64,000 nucleotides of DNA from Heliocidaris tuberculata (lineage: Eukaryota > Echinodermata > Echinoidea > Camarodonta > Echinometridae), in assembly GCA_025618425.1 (NCBI GenBank), contig CM046842.1:39412798-39476797 (forward strand). The letters are read 5' to 3'. The translations under genes were made by a program, and so were the position numbers. Below the pieces are notes generated by a model. That model saw nothing but the letters and a program-made list of their open reading frames with translations, was not told the DNA's origin and did not search any database. Below, piece after piece: positions 35,601-42,135 of this stretch (within the stretch, counting starts at the first letter, position 1; every line of letters starts with the position of its first letter).

Positions 35601-38600
35601 TTCCAATGTAAGTTCTGAAGGTTCTGTAGTTTCAGAAAAAAAAAAAAAAAAATTCTTCATTTACATAAATAAAGAACAATTTACCCCACACCGATAAGAC
35701 CCACACAGACTGCCAACTGACCACACAAAATCTTATGTTACTCAAATGGCTAAGAGTTGGTCAGTTTTGAGTTGGAATCCATCCCCAATCCCTCCCCCCC
35801 CCCCCAACCTGGCTGAGAGTGCCAAAATAACATGCCCTTTTTAGGGTTAAAGCTTCATGCTGTTTAAGCTTCATGTCCTTTTCTTTCTAGGATGTTAGAG
35901 AAACATGCAAACAAACAAACAAAGCAAAACCAAAGGGACTCAGTGTAACTTTGCACCTACTGTGTACATGTAATTATTTAAAATTAGTAACCCTCTCCCC
36001 CCTCCCCCCCCCCCCACACCCCTCCATAGAGTCCATACCTCTCAGTATTTTTATCTCCTGTAGATGCCTCCTTTATAATTATTTTGGTCAAAATTCAAGA
36101 AGAGCTCAGAGAGAGAGAGACACACACACACACACACGCACACCCACACACTTTTTTTTTTTTTTAATAACACACATGCACACGCTGGTATCAATATGCC
36201 TATAACACTTCATTTATTTGATGTACGATAAAAGAGCAATGTAGATAAAATGCCTTGCTAAAGGGCATAAGTGCCGTGAGGGGATCGAACGCCCGATCCT
36301 TGCATCTCCAGTCAAGCGCTTTAAACCACTGGACCACGGCACCTCACACACACACACACACATACCATCTGCTCTTTGTGCCCTGGCATACTGACCTTCA
36401 ACCTCTGTATGCTCGTGGTTCACAGTAGGTATGATACCGTCCTGTGAGTCTCCAGAATTTACAACACAATCCAAGCAAAACACAAATGATTTCTGTTTTC
36501 TTTCTGCACTTATTCTGTATGCTCTCACAAGTTATCATTTCTGAGATCTTGGGTAAGTTACATTGTAGCTCCCAGCTGCTAAATTACTAATCACTCTGTG
36601 AAATGCAATCGAGGCCTATCCTCAGAGGCTCTTTAGGGCCCATTTCATGATTTCATAGCTTTCATCGAGCTTTCCAGAGTTAAGCTTTATATCCATTTTA
36701 TCTCAACAGGTTCAAGAAAAAGTAACCCAAAAAAAATTCTGATTCCCCCACCCCTCCCTCCATACCAACATGTATTGTAGCCCTTGTTGTTCCCTCATTT
36801 AGGATGAATTATTTTGCATGAAATTCAGGAAATGCCCAGCAAAAAGAAATCATATAATTTTTTTTAATCTGCTTTTTTTTTTGCTGTTATGATCGAGTAC
36901 TGACCTTTAAACTCTGAATGCTCCTGGGTCACAGTAGGTATGACATCGTACTGTGTGCCTAAAAAACACGAAACAAAACAAAAATTAAGTAAAACACACA
37001 TTGTATCTCTATTTACCTTTTTCAATAATTTGTCATGCTCTCACAAGTTTTCATTTTTGAACTCCTGGGTACACAACATTGTAGCCCCAAGGAGCTAACA
37101 TACTCAATCTAGGCCTATCCCAGACCTGCCTTTCTTTTACCCAAAATCGGGATTGTCCCTGTTAAAATAGGGACAGTTGGCAGGTATGCTATCCTCAGAG
37201 GCAAAATCATTTTTAGAGCCAGTACAGGATTACTTGATTTCTACGGCTTTCACTGGTCTTTCAATAGTGGGTTCTTGTATAGCGCACATGTCTGTCAAAC
37301 TTGACACTCTTGGCACTCCACAATTATTACCCCAGCTTTAGCATGGCTGCTCTTACGGCGCTCTAGCATTTCAAGGAATTAAATCCTGCCAGGTACCCAT
37401 TTACCTCACCTGGGTCAAGTGTGGCAAATGTAGATTAATGTCTTGCCAAAAGACACTAGATGCTGGGCCAGGGATTCGAACCCCCTACCTTGTGGTTCAC
37501 AGTCCGGGGATTGATCCACTAGACCACAACACCTCCACACCTCTACCCAAAATCGGGATTGTCCCTGTTAAATAGGGACAGTTGGCAGGTATGCTATCCT
37601 CAGAGGCAAAATCATTTTTAGAGCCAGTACAGTATCTTGATTTCTACAGCTTTCATTGGGCTTTCAGCAGCTAAGGTTAATGTCCTTTTTTTTTCAAGAC
37701 AAATTGTGTGCTCGGACAGGTTGGTTATCCGCACAAGTCACTTTTAAACAGTAAATTCAACAACTTAGCATGCCAATTGTAATTAATCTCTCACAAGATA
37801 GGTTGACAAAAGTATGAACTGCAAATATTCACCTTTTCGTTTTGTTTTGTGATATTAATACATATTTTTTTTGTAAAAGCCGACAGTAAAATTGACAGGT
37901 CAATTTTTGTTAAGTGTCCAGACACATCCCCCCCCAATCATACATGTTGGCGTACTCATATCCCTGTTGTTTCCTCCTTCATATTTTTTTTTTTTTTTTG
38001 CAGAGTACTGACCTTCAACCTCTGAATGCTCCAGGGTCACAGTACGTACGATATCGTCTTGTGTCTCTAAAGAATTAAAAACATTAAGCAAAACACACAT
38101 TATTTCTCCATCTTCTCTCTTCAATTCTTTTTTTATGCTCTTACAAGCTATTTTGGAGCTCTTGCCCAGCTAACAATCGGACGTTTTTAAAACGTTCTAA
38201 AAACGTTCCAAGTTGGTTCTCTGGACGTTTCATAAAAACGTTTTTTGGACGTATTTTTGTGGAAGGTTTTGGACGTTTTAAAAACGTTTTTTTTATACGT
38301 TTAAAAAACATTTTTTAAACATTTAAAAAACCAAATAAAAACCTTTGAAAATTTGCTTCTAAATGAAGGACCTGCAGAAAACCTACGGACGTTTAAAAAA
38401 CGTTTGAAGAACCTTTAAAAAACCTCCAGCAAACGTTTTATGAACGTTTATAGAATGTTTCTCAAAAACCTTTCTAGAATGTTTTGAAACCTGGCAGACG
38501 TTTTAAAAACGTCCAAAAAACCTTTAAAGAACCTTCATAAAACCTGGCGGACGTTTTCAGTACATCCAAAAAAATCCTTCCAGAACGTACATAAAACCTT

Positions 38601-39146
38601 TCTAGAACGTTTTATAAAACCTGGCAGACATAAGAATAAAAACAAGAATGGCTCCTTGGATTGAAGGTATTTCTGCTCATTCCATTTTCATTGTAATGAT
38701 CTATAATCCTAGCATCCTATAATTCTAACAACTCTAATCCTATATATAATTCTAACAACTCTAATCCTATATCCTATGTTATTATACACTATCCTAAACC
38801 TACTTACAGTTTTGTTGGCAGGTTTTTCTATATATAGGGACCAGATGGCAATGACCATAAAAAATAGTTGAAGATTACATTTTTTCAATTGTGACCTATA
38901 AATACCTCTTCGAATTGCATCGGGCATAAAAATTAATGTAAATATATTTTGCATTATAGCACAAATTTAATTGTCAAAATAGATTGCCGTTTATCCTTTT
39001 TAAAATATGATTTTGGTCAATCGTGGTTTTTTGTGAATTTTCATGAATCATGATCGGTTATATCATGTACATGGTCCAATTTTAAACGATTAAAAAACGT
39101 TTTCTTTTGGACGTTTTAAAAACGTTTGGTGTTTACTTTGAATAAC

Positions 39147-39191
<45 letters not shown>

Positions 39192-40864
39192 GATAATAAT
39201 AACAATAATTATGATGATAATAATAATATTGATAACAATAATCAATAATAGTAATGATAATAATAATGATAATAATAATAATAAAAAAAAAAATAATAAA
39301 GATGATGATAATAACATCAACAATTACAGTAAGAATCATATCATAATAATGATAACAAGTGAATGAGTGAATTACGCAATGCGTAATAAATGTCCCCGCC
39401 GGAAGTGCAGATCTGTGGAAATTAACTAGCCTGAACCTTAAAACTTCAGTGAAAAACTTTAGTGAATAAAATGATAATGTTACTGCATGCAAAAGAAGAG
39501 AATACCAACAATGCATGTATACAACTGAAATATAAAACATGAAAACATTATGAACCTTCAGCCATTTTGAATAAATTTGCATAAATTTGCCTGAATAATG
39601 AATTTCAAAATTCTGTGTAGAAGTTTGGAAGCCCCCACCCAGCCCTATCAGATAAAACAATCGGAATCAAAATCCTATGTGAAATAGAGGAGAAGTAGCA
39701 TTTTTCGTCAATTTTGAATAAATTTGCATAAATTTGCATAATTAATGAATTTCAAAATTCTGTGTAGAAGTTTGGAAGCCCCCACCCAGCCCTATCAGAT
39801 AAAACAATCGGAATCAAAATCCGATGTGAAATAGAGGAGAAGTAGCATTTTTCGTCGATTTTGAATAAATTTGCATAAATTTGCATAATTAATGAATTTC
39901 AAAATTCTGTGTAGAAGTTTGGTAGCCCCCACCCAGCCCTATCAGATAAAACAATCGGAATCAAAATCGGCCAAGAAATGACGGAGAAGTAGCATTTTCT
40001 AACATTTGAGCACACACGGACAGACGGACGGACGGACGGACACACACACACACGCACACACGTACGGAGCCCGTTTCATAGTCCCCTCGCGAACTTCGTT
40101 CGGCGGGGACAATAAACATCTACTCCAGTTAAACGTTCACCAAAATACGTCTTGGTAAAACGTTTTGTAAACGTTTTTTAAACGTTTAATAAAGACGAAG
40201 TCGTAGCGGACCTAATAAAAACGTTTTGTGAACGTTCATTAAAGACGAAGACGTAGCGGACCTAATAAAAACGTTTTGTAAACGTTTATTAAGACGAAGA
40301 CGTAGCGGACCTAATAAAAACGTTTTGTGATCGTTCTGAAAACGTTTTGTGTTTGCTGGGTGGGTACATTACATTGTAGCCCCCAGGGGGCTAAATTATT
40401 AATCACTCCATGTCTATCCTCAAAGGCAATACATGTATATCGATCTTTTTAGAGCCTTTAAAAAAAAAAATTTCCACAGCTTTCATTGAAGCTTTCTATA
40501 CTTACATGTAGGGTTAATACCCTCTTTTTCCCCAAGACAAAGAAAAATTAACAGGCATACAAATCAAAGCAAGACACAATTTTACCCCAAAATTACTGAC
40601 CCCCCCCCCCCCTCCACACCTGAAGTGCTCACAACCCCTGTAGTTTCCTCCTATATATATCATTTTGCTCAAAATTCAGGAGCCCACAAAAAAAAAAAAA
40701 AAAAAATGGGGGGGGGGGGGGTTGCTGCTTCTTCCTTTTTTTTTTTTTTCTGTCCTGATAGAGTACTGACCTTGCACCTCTGGCTGGTCGGAGGTCACAG
40801 CCAGTATGACATCACCGAATGCTTCCTGTTTCTCAAATTTTTCATCTCTACTCACTGAAGTCAT
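16481..40864 (-). CDS. Modular multi-zinc-finger gene (15 coding exons, ~1,763 aa), gene model
   Basis: Joined exons, in transcript order: 40864-40771, 38066-38013, 36958-36905, 36449-36396, 35623-34967, 31529-31308, 29577-29273, 27540-26871, 26295-26002, 25529-25473, 24020-23235, 21735-20917, 20559-20335, 19898-19146, 16728-16481. They total 5,292 nt, exactly 1,764 codons with stop. All junctions are phase 1 except 29273/27540 (phase 0 on both sides). Domains in order are acidic 18-residue repeats, four C2H2 fingers, two fingers, a Cys-triad finger, three fingers with AT-hook repeats, an AQ/Q tract with one finger, an acidic linker, a Cys-triad finger with five fingers, four Cys-triad fingers, an Ala/Glu/Val-rich linker, a diverged Cys-triad finger with four fingers, and two last fingers. 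This implies a nuclear, sequence-specific DNA-binding protein. Because all modules are frame-neutral, exon skipping would yield many isoforms. The alternative is several tandem paralogues; no internal start exon was found. Confidence 0.6.
16783..16986. mobile_element. 'TGTAAAACCAGAAA' MITE, copy 1
   Basis: Inverted ends TGTAAAACCAGAAA and TTTCTGGTTTTACA surround a core with repeated CGCGAAAGTTTC motifs. A second copy is at 49172-49396. Confidence 0.8.
17009..17512. mobile_element. ~505-bp dispersed repeat, copy 1
   Basis: Nearly identical over its whole length to 32308-32815 (both contain GGATATGGTCTTAGC and TTTGCTACCGAGACTGTCTA). A diverged inverted partial copy is at 21955-22287. The high identity of the two direct copies suggests recent activity. 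No open frame; class not determined. Confidence 0.8.
17984..18583. mobile_element. Large foldback element (arms ~227 bp)
   Basis: Left arm 17984-18210 and right arm 18355-18583 are inverted copies at high identity, starting TAAAGGAGAATGAAACC and ending GGTTTCATTCTCCT. The spacer is ~145 bp. It lies in the last intron of the zinc-finger gene, so the pre-mRNA would fold into a long hairpin. Confidence 0.85.
19146..19898 (-). CDS. Diverged Cys-triad finger plus four C2H2 fingers (module F)
   Basis: A phase 1-1 exon of 251 codons, acceptor CTTTTCCTTAG, donor GCTAC|GTGAGTAAG. Without splicing, a TAA ends the frame two codons later. The Cys-triad finger is degenerate: DHVCLQAQVTCETCGDV, then LCCINNLIFHLDTH. 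Four fingers follow: CPHCNRVL, CDLCDKEF, the short CKICGQFFSGHMARHMRTH and CDICSKGFHRLEHLKRH. The order matches modules A and D. Confidence 0.75.
20335..20559 (-). CDS. Ala/Glu/Val-rich linker exon
   Basis: A phase 1-1 exon of 75 codons, acceptor GGCATTTCTAG, donor CCAG|GTATGT. The translation runs DAAPVIADPLVDTEEAVV… to …EEFDWASVANFLQGTREP. It is acidic and low in complexity, with a hydrophobic C-terminal patch (FDWASVANFL) that could be a short interaction helix. No known domain was recognised. It is supported by splice signals, phase and higher GC than the surrounding intron. Confidence 0.6.
20917..21735 (-). CDS. Exon with four tandem Cys-triad fingers (module E)
   Basis: A phase 1-1 exon of 273 codons. 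The acceptor ACCTTCAACAG is only moderately pyrimidine-rich; the donor is GAAG|GTACAA. It holds four copies, spaced ~50-70 residues apart, of HxC-x6-CGxCG followed by CCCxNYI and HMExH. The spacing CxxC-x12-HxxxH is that of a C2H2 finger, but the core Phe is replaced by the first Cys of CCC. No ordinary C2H2 finger is present. The linkers are acidic or Pro/Glu-rich (IPKKEPESPQSEQNQ). Function is unknown; zinc binding is inferred from spacing. Confidence 0.75.
21955..22287. mobile_element. Diverged inverted copy of the 505-bp repeat
   Basis: The right part (GACGAAAAGTTTTTGAGGGC, TTACCAAAACTTTACATGAC) is the reverse complement of the left end of 17009-17512; the rest is more diverged. Confidence 0.5.
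22832..23204. mobile_element. 'AAGTGTACCAATCACC' MITE, copy 2
   Basis: Same ends and core as 13269-13622. Here the GC-rich core is longer (GCGCGGAACCGAACTCCGAG … GCGCGAGCCCTTATCTTGGC). It lies in the intron directly upstream of the module E exon. Confidence 0.8.
23235..24020 (-). CDS. Cys-triad finger plus five C2H2 fingers (module D)
   Basis: A phase 1-1 exon of 262 codons, acceptor CATTTTTCCAG, donor CCCAG|GTTAGA. If unspliced, TAG follows after one codon. It contains the Cys-triad finger (EHECLDDKVTCGICGHS, CCCANYITVHMETH) and then CGKCGKE. RICSICASRSRKQLRLHQ follows. The five fingers are CPHCPKSF, CTFCGMAF, the short CNICNKGIAGHLARHMRSH, CNMCHKGF and CHICPKKYLRKEHLKRH. It is the most complete version of the ancestral module and aligns with 34967-35623 and 19146-19898. 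Confidence 0.75.
24502..25328. repeat. Dispersed repeat family, copy 3 (interrupted)
   Basis: A copy of the 5237-5651 block split after TGTCCCCTGAAA by the transposon at 24608-25031 and resuming at TGAAAAGGATTACTCTTC. Confidence 0.8.
24608..25031. mobile_element. Nested TIR element with 5-bp target duplication
   Basis: It starts CAGTCAGACCCAAC and ends with the reverse complement GTTGGGTCTGACTG. The arms are inverted copies for ~110 bp with small indels. It is flanked directly by TGAAA on both sides (24603-24607, 25032-25036). The uninterrupted site is seen in the sister copies near 5350 and 8965. 424 bp, non-coding. Confidence 0.9.
25473..25529 (-). CDS. Small acidic exon
   Basis: A 57-bp phase 1-1 exon, acceptor CACATTTAG, donor AATG|GTAGGT. 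It encodes DGSPMDDDYSDEENMEEEN. The strong acidity and frame-neutral length match the acidic linkers elsewhere in the gene. It is too short for homology evidence, so the call rests on splice sites, phase and composition. Confidence 0.5.
26002..26295 (-). CDS. Exon with one short finger and AQ/Q-rich tract
   Basis: A phase 1-1 exon of 98 codons, acceptor ACATGTTCAG, donor AAAG|GTATAA. The finger CPICNKACKGLHLHRHMKVH has 11 instead of 12 residues between Cys2 and His1. A low-complexity tract of AQ dipeptides followed by seven Q (residues ~58-75 of the exon) is coded by GGCCTG/CTG-type repeats on the plus strand and is likely length-polymorphic. Such tracts are common in transcription-factor activation regions. 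A decayed duplicate of the first half lies just upstream at 26360-26443. Confidence 0.65.
26360..26443 (-). pseudogene. Decayed partial duplicate of exon 26002-26295
   Basis: The acceptor and the first ~84 bp match the start of the functional exon (PSPQLQFCPICSK versus PSPQLQSCPICNK). A one-base loss shifts the frame, so the phase-1 reading hits TAA within nine codons. The second half of the finger is missing, and the sequence runs into AAG|GTAATATG. Confidence 0.7.
26871..27540 (-). CDS. Three C2H2 fingers plus four AT-hook-like repeats (module C, second part)
   Basis: Phase 0 start (acceptor GATCTTCCAG), phase 1 end (CTTG|GTAAGT). An acidic stretch with repeated DDVQDEVQEDVQDD precedes fingers CLECDKSYKF… and CNTCGKSFTKRYHLNRH. 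A linker follows that contains four tandem ~13-residue units of the type KPKVGRPLKYIETK, each with the GRP core of AT-hooks. A third finger, CSACGKGFPKRVPLKRH, closes the exon. AT-hooks bind the minor groove of AT-rich DNA, so this module probably contacts DNA in two modes. The exon ends in the conserved PQL(G) found at the end of other finger exons. Confidence 0.75.
28185..28925 (+). mobile_element. Pearl/HINE-like element with hairpin end
   Basis: About four ~140-bp tandem units (sharing CAAAATTTCAAAATTCTGTG and GAACCTCATGAAAGTCTTTC) are followed by a GACGGACG microsatellite. A 3' hairpin AGCTCATCTGGCCC/GGGCCAGATGAGCT (28894-28925) comes next, then CTAAAAA. The order of core repeats, ACGG-type microsatellite and terminal stem-loop matches pearl/HINE non-autonomous rolling-circle elements. 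It lies in the intron between modules C1 and C2. Confidence 0.75.
29273..29577 (-). CDS. Cys-triad finger exon (module C, first part)
   Basis: It begins in phase 1 (acceptor GTGTTACAG) and ends in phase 0 at CTCCCAG|GTAAGC. The N-terminal half is acidic and Pro-rich (SDIDEAPMKEEEPTPGDF). Then comes EHACLEDRVTCGICGHA with the Cys triad CCCTNYIPLHMENHEE and a CRSCG motif. The phase-0 end matches the phase-0 start of the next exon at 27540. The join recreates a 'GSQ-ICSLC' sequence equivalent to 'GGRICSICASR' within the unsplit exon 23235-24020, so an intron was gained or retained here. Confidence 0.7.
29759..30105. repeat. Left part of an 'AAAGGGAAAGTCCA' repeat
   Basis: Starts TTAAAGGGAAAGTCCACCCT and contains GGAGAGGAGCTCGCAAGATA. 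The matching other end (GGTTGGACTTTCCCTTTAAA) appears at ~31245-31264, beyond two further insertions. The whole 29759-31264 interval is therefore one repeat split by younger elements. Confidence 0.6.
30598..30720 (-). pseudogene. Degenerate Cys-triad-finger fragment inside a transposon
   Basis: On the minus strand, the stretch CTGCTGCTCTAACCTTCC and its continuation align with the coding DNA of the CCCTNYIP…HME region of 29273-29577. A one-base shift later it gives SQACRRCGSAATWCNA, matching VQCRSCG there. An in-frame TAG and the frameshift show that it is not a working exon. The adjoining GAAT|GTGAGT is donor-like and phase 1. Confidence 0.4.
30725..30872. mobile_element. 'TTTCATAAA' MITE, copy 2
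   Basis: Ends GGGCCCCATTTCATAAAACT and AGTTTTATGAAACGGGGGCC are ~28-bp inverted repeats. The core has GATTGGCTGAGAGCAAATTC. It is nested in the element at 30316-31159. Confidence 0.85.
31308..31529 (-). CDS. Two-finger C2H2 exon (module B)
   Basis: A phase 1-1 exon of 74 codons, acceptor TTTCTCTGCAG, donor ACAC|GTAAGT. The fingers are CLICDKTYTNSGHLARHMKQH, which has the full 12-residue spacing, and CGVCTKVFYVKEQLQEHLQGH. The first corresponds to the short 'GHLARH' finger elsewhere but keeps the two residues the others have lost. It therefore probably shows the ancestral form. Confidence 0.7.
32308..32815. mobile_element. ~505-bp dispersed repeat, copy 2
   Basis: Direct-orientation near-identical copy of 17009-17512, in the intron between modules A and B. 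Confidence 0.8.
33451..33605. repeat. Imperfect 155-bp palindrome
   Basis: Outer arms GGCACTTTCCCGTGTGTGCG and its inverted counterpart near 33587-33605, and inner arms GCACACAAACTGCTGTCTGT / ACAGCAGGTTGTGTGC, fold around a centre AACGCGTT (33521-33528). It probably is a small foldback element. CpG content is high. Confidence 0.8.
34640..34795 (-). mobile_element. tRNA-derived SINE
   Basis: On the minus strand, GTATAGTGATTC and GGTTCCAATCCCAGC are A- and B-box-like. They are followed by the shared body CATTTGCCACTCTCCACTCTGGTGTAG. Confidence 0.65.
34967..35623 (-). CDS. Four-finger C2H2 exon (module A)
   Basis: A phase 1-1 exon, acceptor GAAACTACAG, donor CTCG|GTAAGA, 219 codons. The first half is acidic and Cys-containing (VKCGGCGKEAEVNEDD, then YICDICKSRAQKKLRLHQ). 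That stretch aligns with the same position in the 23235-24020 exon. Four fingers follow: CPHCNKEF…, CDTCGKAF…, the short CEVCGLTFKGHLARHMRSH, and CEICQKGFYRSELLKRH. TGEK-type linkers are present. The exon lacks the Cys-triad finger that precedes this block in sister exons; only a remnant 'PC…VKCGGCG' remains. Confidence 0.75.
36232..36348 (-). mobile_element. tRNA-derived SINE with near-intact tRNA head
   Basis: The minus strand reads GTGCCGTGGTCCAGTGG … GCGTTCGATCCC … ACGGCAC, with a perfect 7-bp acceptor stem (GTGCCGT/ACGGCAC). It is followed by a SINE-type tail (GCCCTTTAGCAAGGCATTTT) rather than a terminator. CA microsatellites flank it. The anticodon and T stems do not pair fully, so it is not called a tRNA gene. 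Confidence 0.65.
36396..36449 (-). CDS. 18-residue acidic repeat exon (copy c)
   Basis: A 54-bp phase 1-1 exon encoding DSQDGIIPTVNHEHTEVE, donor GAAG|GTCAGTATGC. The acceptor (AATTCTGGAG) is purine-rich, so splicing of this copy may be weaker. It lies next to a SINE and CA microsatellite inserted in the following intron. Confidence 0.55.
36905..36958 (-). CDS. 18-residue acidic repeat exon (copy b)
   Basis: A 54-bp phase 1-1 exon encoding GTQYDVIPTVTQEHSEFK with an acceptor TTTTTTAG and donor AAAG|GTCAGTACTC. It differs from copy a at about a third of residues but keeps the TV-EHSE core and the intron sequence. Confidence 0.6.
37130..37660. repeat. ~415-bp local duplication containing a SINE
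   Basis: A block starting ACCCAAAATCGGGATTGTCC and reaching TTTTTAGAGCCAGTACAG occurs at 37141-37230 and again at 37549-37636. Between the copies lies a minus-strand SINE (37380-37540, with GTGGTCTAGTGGATC and GGGTTCGAATCCC). The block is part of the duplicated intron of the 54-bp exon array. Confidence 0.75.
38013..38066 (-). CDS. 18-residue acidic repeat exon (copy a)
   Basis: A 54-bp exon in phase 1 at both ends, encoding ETQDDIVRTVTLEHSEVE. The acceptor is TTCTTTAG and the donor GAAG|GTCAGTACTC. It is one of three near-identical tandem exons, and the introns on either side are duplicated with it. No domain family was recognised; the pattern xTQDxIxxTVxxEHSEVE is acidic and could be a flexible linker or interaction peptide. 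Confidence 0.6.
39143..39350. repeat. AAT/GATAAT microsatellite
   Basis: About 200 bp of AATAATAAT with scattered substitutions, directly preceding the pearl-like element. The Tyr/Ile-rich open frames across it are artefacts. Confidence 0.9.
39354..40119 (+). mobile_element. Pearl/HINE-like element, full copy
   Basis: It begins AACAAGTGAATGAG, followed by the palindrome TTACGCAATGCGTAA (39372-39386) and TGTCCCCGCCG (39391-39401). Then come ~2.5 tandem units of ~145 bp, GACGGACG and CACA microsatellites, and a terminal hairpin (40081-40111) whose last arm CGGCGGGGACA is the inverted repeat of the 5' motif. It is the same family as 1-594. Subterminal inverted repeats, tandem core, microsatellite and 3' stem-loop are the HINE/pearl layout. 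Confidence 0.8.
40186..40325. repeat. ~60-bp minisatellite, three copies
   Basis: Units read AAGACGAAGACGTAGCGGAC followed by CTAATAAAAACGTTTTGT, inside the right arm of the foldback element. Confidence 0.8.
40771..40864 (-). CDS. First coding exon of the zinc-finger gene
   Basis: The ATG at 40864 is preceded by an in-frame TGA two codons upstream, so the start is well supported. A 5' UTR acceptor (CCTTTACTAG at 40881) implies at least one further non-coding exon upstream. The exon encodes MTSVSRDEKFEKQEAFGD and continues with a diverged version of the acidic unit repeated in the next three exons (VILAVTSDQPEVQ). It ends at CAAG|GTCAGT in phase 1. The following intron is the one enlarged by the 2.2-kb nested insertion at 38165-40360. 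Confidence 0.65.
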
Positions 40865-42029
40865 CGCTCAGGGTTGCAATCTAGTAAAGGATATGAATGA
40901 AAAAAATATATTAAAAAATCCCAGGAGCTTTCAGCATGCAGCAAGGTCATTTATAAGACCCAGTAACATTAATTCTTTTTTTTTCATCTATGTTGTTCTT
41001 TTTTATTTTTTAATGACAATCAATTTATGGCATCAATATGGCACAATATTTCATTTCATATTATAAATTTAAGTCGATTTTATTTTACACCCCCCCCCCC
41101 CCACAAATATAAGAATAATTAAATGGTGAAATAAATAGCATTTTTTAAATGCTCAAAATTTTAATGAAAAAAAAAAAGGATTTGGAAAATGACTTGTTTT
41201 TTGTGTTACTACCCCCAAAAAATTTAATGAAATTCAACAGAAAAAAAATTCTTCAAACATCCAAGGGTTAATTTTTAAAAAAATCATAAAAATCTAGAAA
41301 GCACTAGGAAATTAAAAAATTTTCCAATCAAATTATTTTCAACAATTAGAACATTTTTGCAGATGATAATATAATTTAATCTAGACTCTATATGCTACAG
41401 AGAAGCATAAAAATAATTAAACTGTCAAATAAGATTGATTCAACCAAAAATATCACTTAGCTTCACTAGATGTGTCTTTGCATCCGTGTAAAATTTTGCA
41501 TAGATTGAATTTCGATGCACGTGATCCAGCCAAAATAGGGGGATAATCGACCCCCCCCCCCCCCCATCTAAATGTGAATATGAATGGATTTCTGATGGTT
41601 AAGGAGGGTAGCTTACGAAGACAAGATTAAAGTTGACTTTGCATCTACAATAAGGCGTAAAGAACATCCAATTTTAGTAAGGCAAAAGTGGAAATTGGGG
41701 GGGGGGGGGGGTGCAGGTTGACTGCTGCAGCTGCAGCTGCCTGGCTTGGGCCCCCATGCTGAGTTTACTGCACAATTCTGACCATGTTGTTGCGATCCAA
41801 CTCGAGAACATCTATTCTAGATTGACTACTGCATACACAGATTCACCAGATCACATTCACAATAACAATAATGTTGTCATTATTTTAGAAAATATTCAAT
41901 TTCAATCTCAACAACACGTAAACAGCACACAAATTATCGCGTGGGCTTTCCATATGCACACACGCACACACAACACCATACATAAACCTGTACCTAACCA
42001 TAAGACCTACCGTACCTAAACACACACTT

Positions 42030-42135
42030 ATCACACATGCACTAGGGTCGGGTCGACAGTCCATCGCGATATCGTGCAATGCAGTGCAATGATGAACAGC
42101 TTTCACAAGCGTGCGGGGGCCGCGGGGCGTCGGAC
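42030..42135 (-). promoter_or_regulatory. Possible CpG-rich 5' region of the zinc-finger gene
   Basis: A locally CpG- and GC-rich patch (GTGCGGGGGCCGCGGGGCGT, GTCGGGTCGACAG) lies 1.2 kb upstream of the first coding exon, where a non-coding first exon is expected from the acceptor at 40881. No TATA box was recognised. This is inference from composition and position only. Confidence 0.25.

Larger units (their letters stand above)
38165..40360. mobile_element. Foldback element of ACGTTTT repeats, itself interrupted
   Basis: Ends CCCAGCTAACA (38165) and TGTTTGCTGGG (40360) are inverted. The interior is packed with direct and inverted AACGTTTTTAAAACGTTC-type motifs. The sister introns read …CTCCTGGGTACA (37066) and …ATCTTGGGTAAG (36549) without it. 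The site here reads CTCTTG[element]TGGGTACA, giving a TG duplication. The pearl-like element at 39354 and an AAT microsatellite lie inside it. Confidence 0.8.

Noticed and set aside
36270..36345. Possible tRNA gene with an intact 7-bp acceptor stem.
   Set aside because: Anticodon and T stems are imperfect and the 3' flank is a SINE body shared with other copies, so it is a tRNA-derived SINE.
39090..39660. Tyr/Ile-rich open frame of 175 codons on the minus strand.
   Set aside because: It runs through an AAT microsatellite and a transposon end; a near-identical frame at 287-640 lies in another copy of the same transposon.
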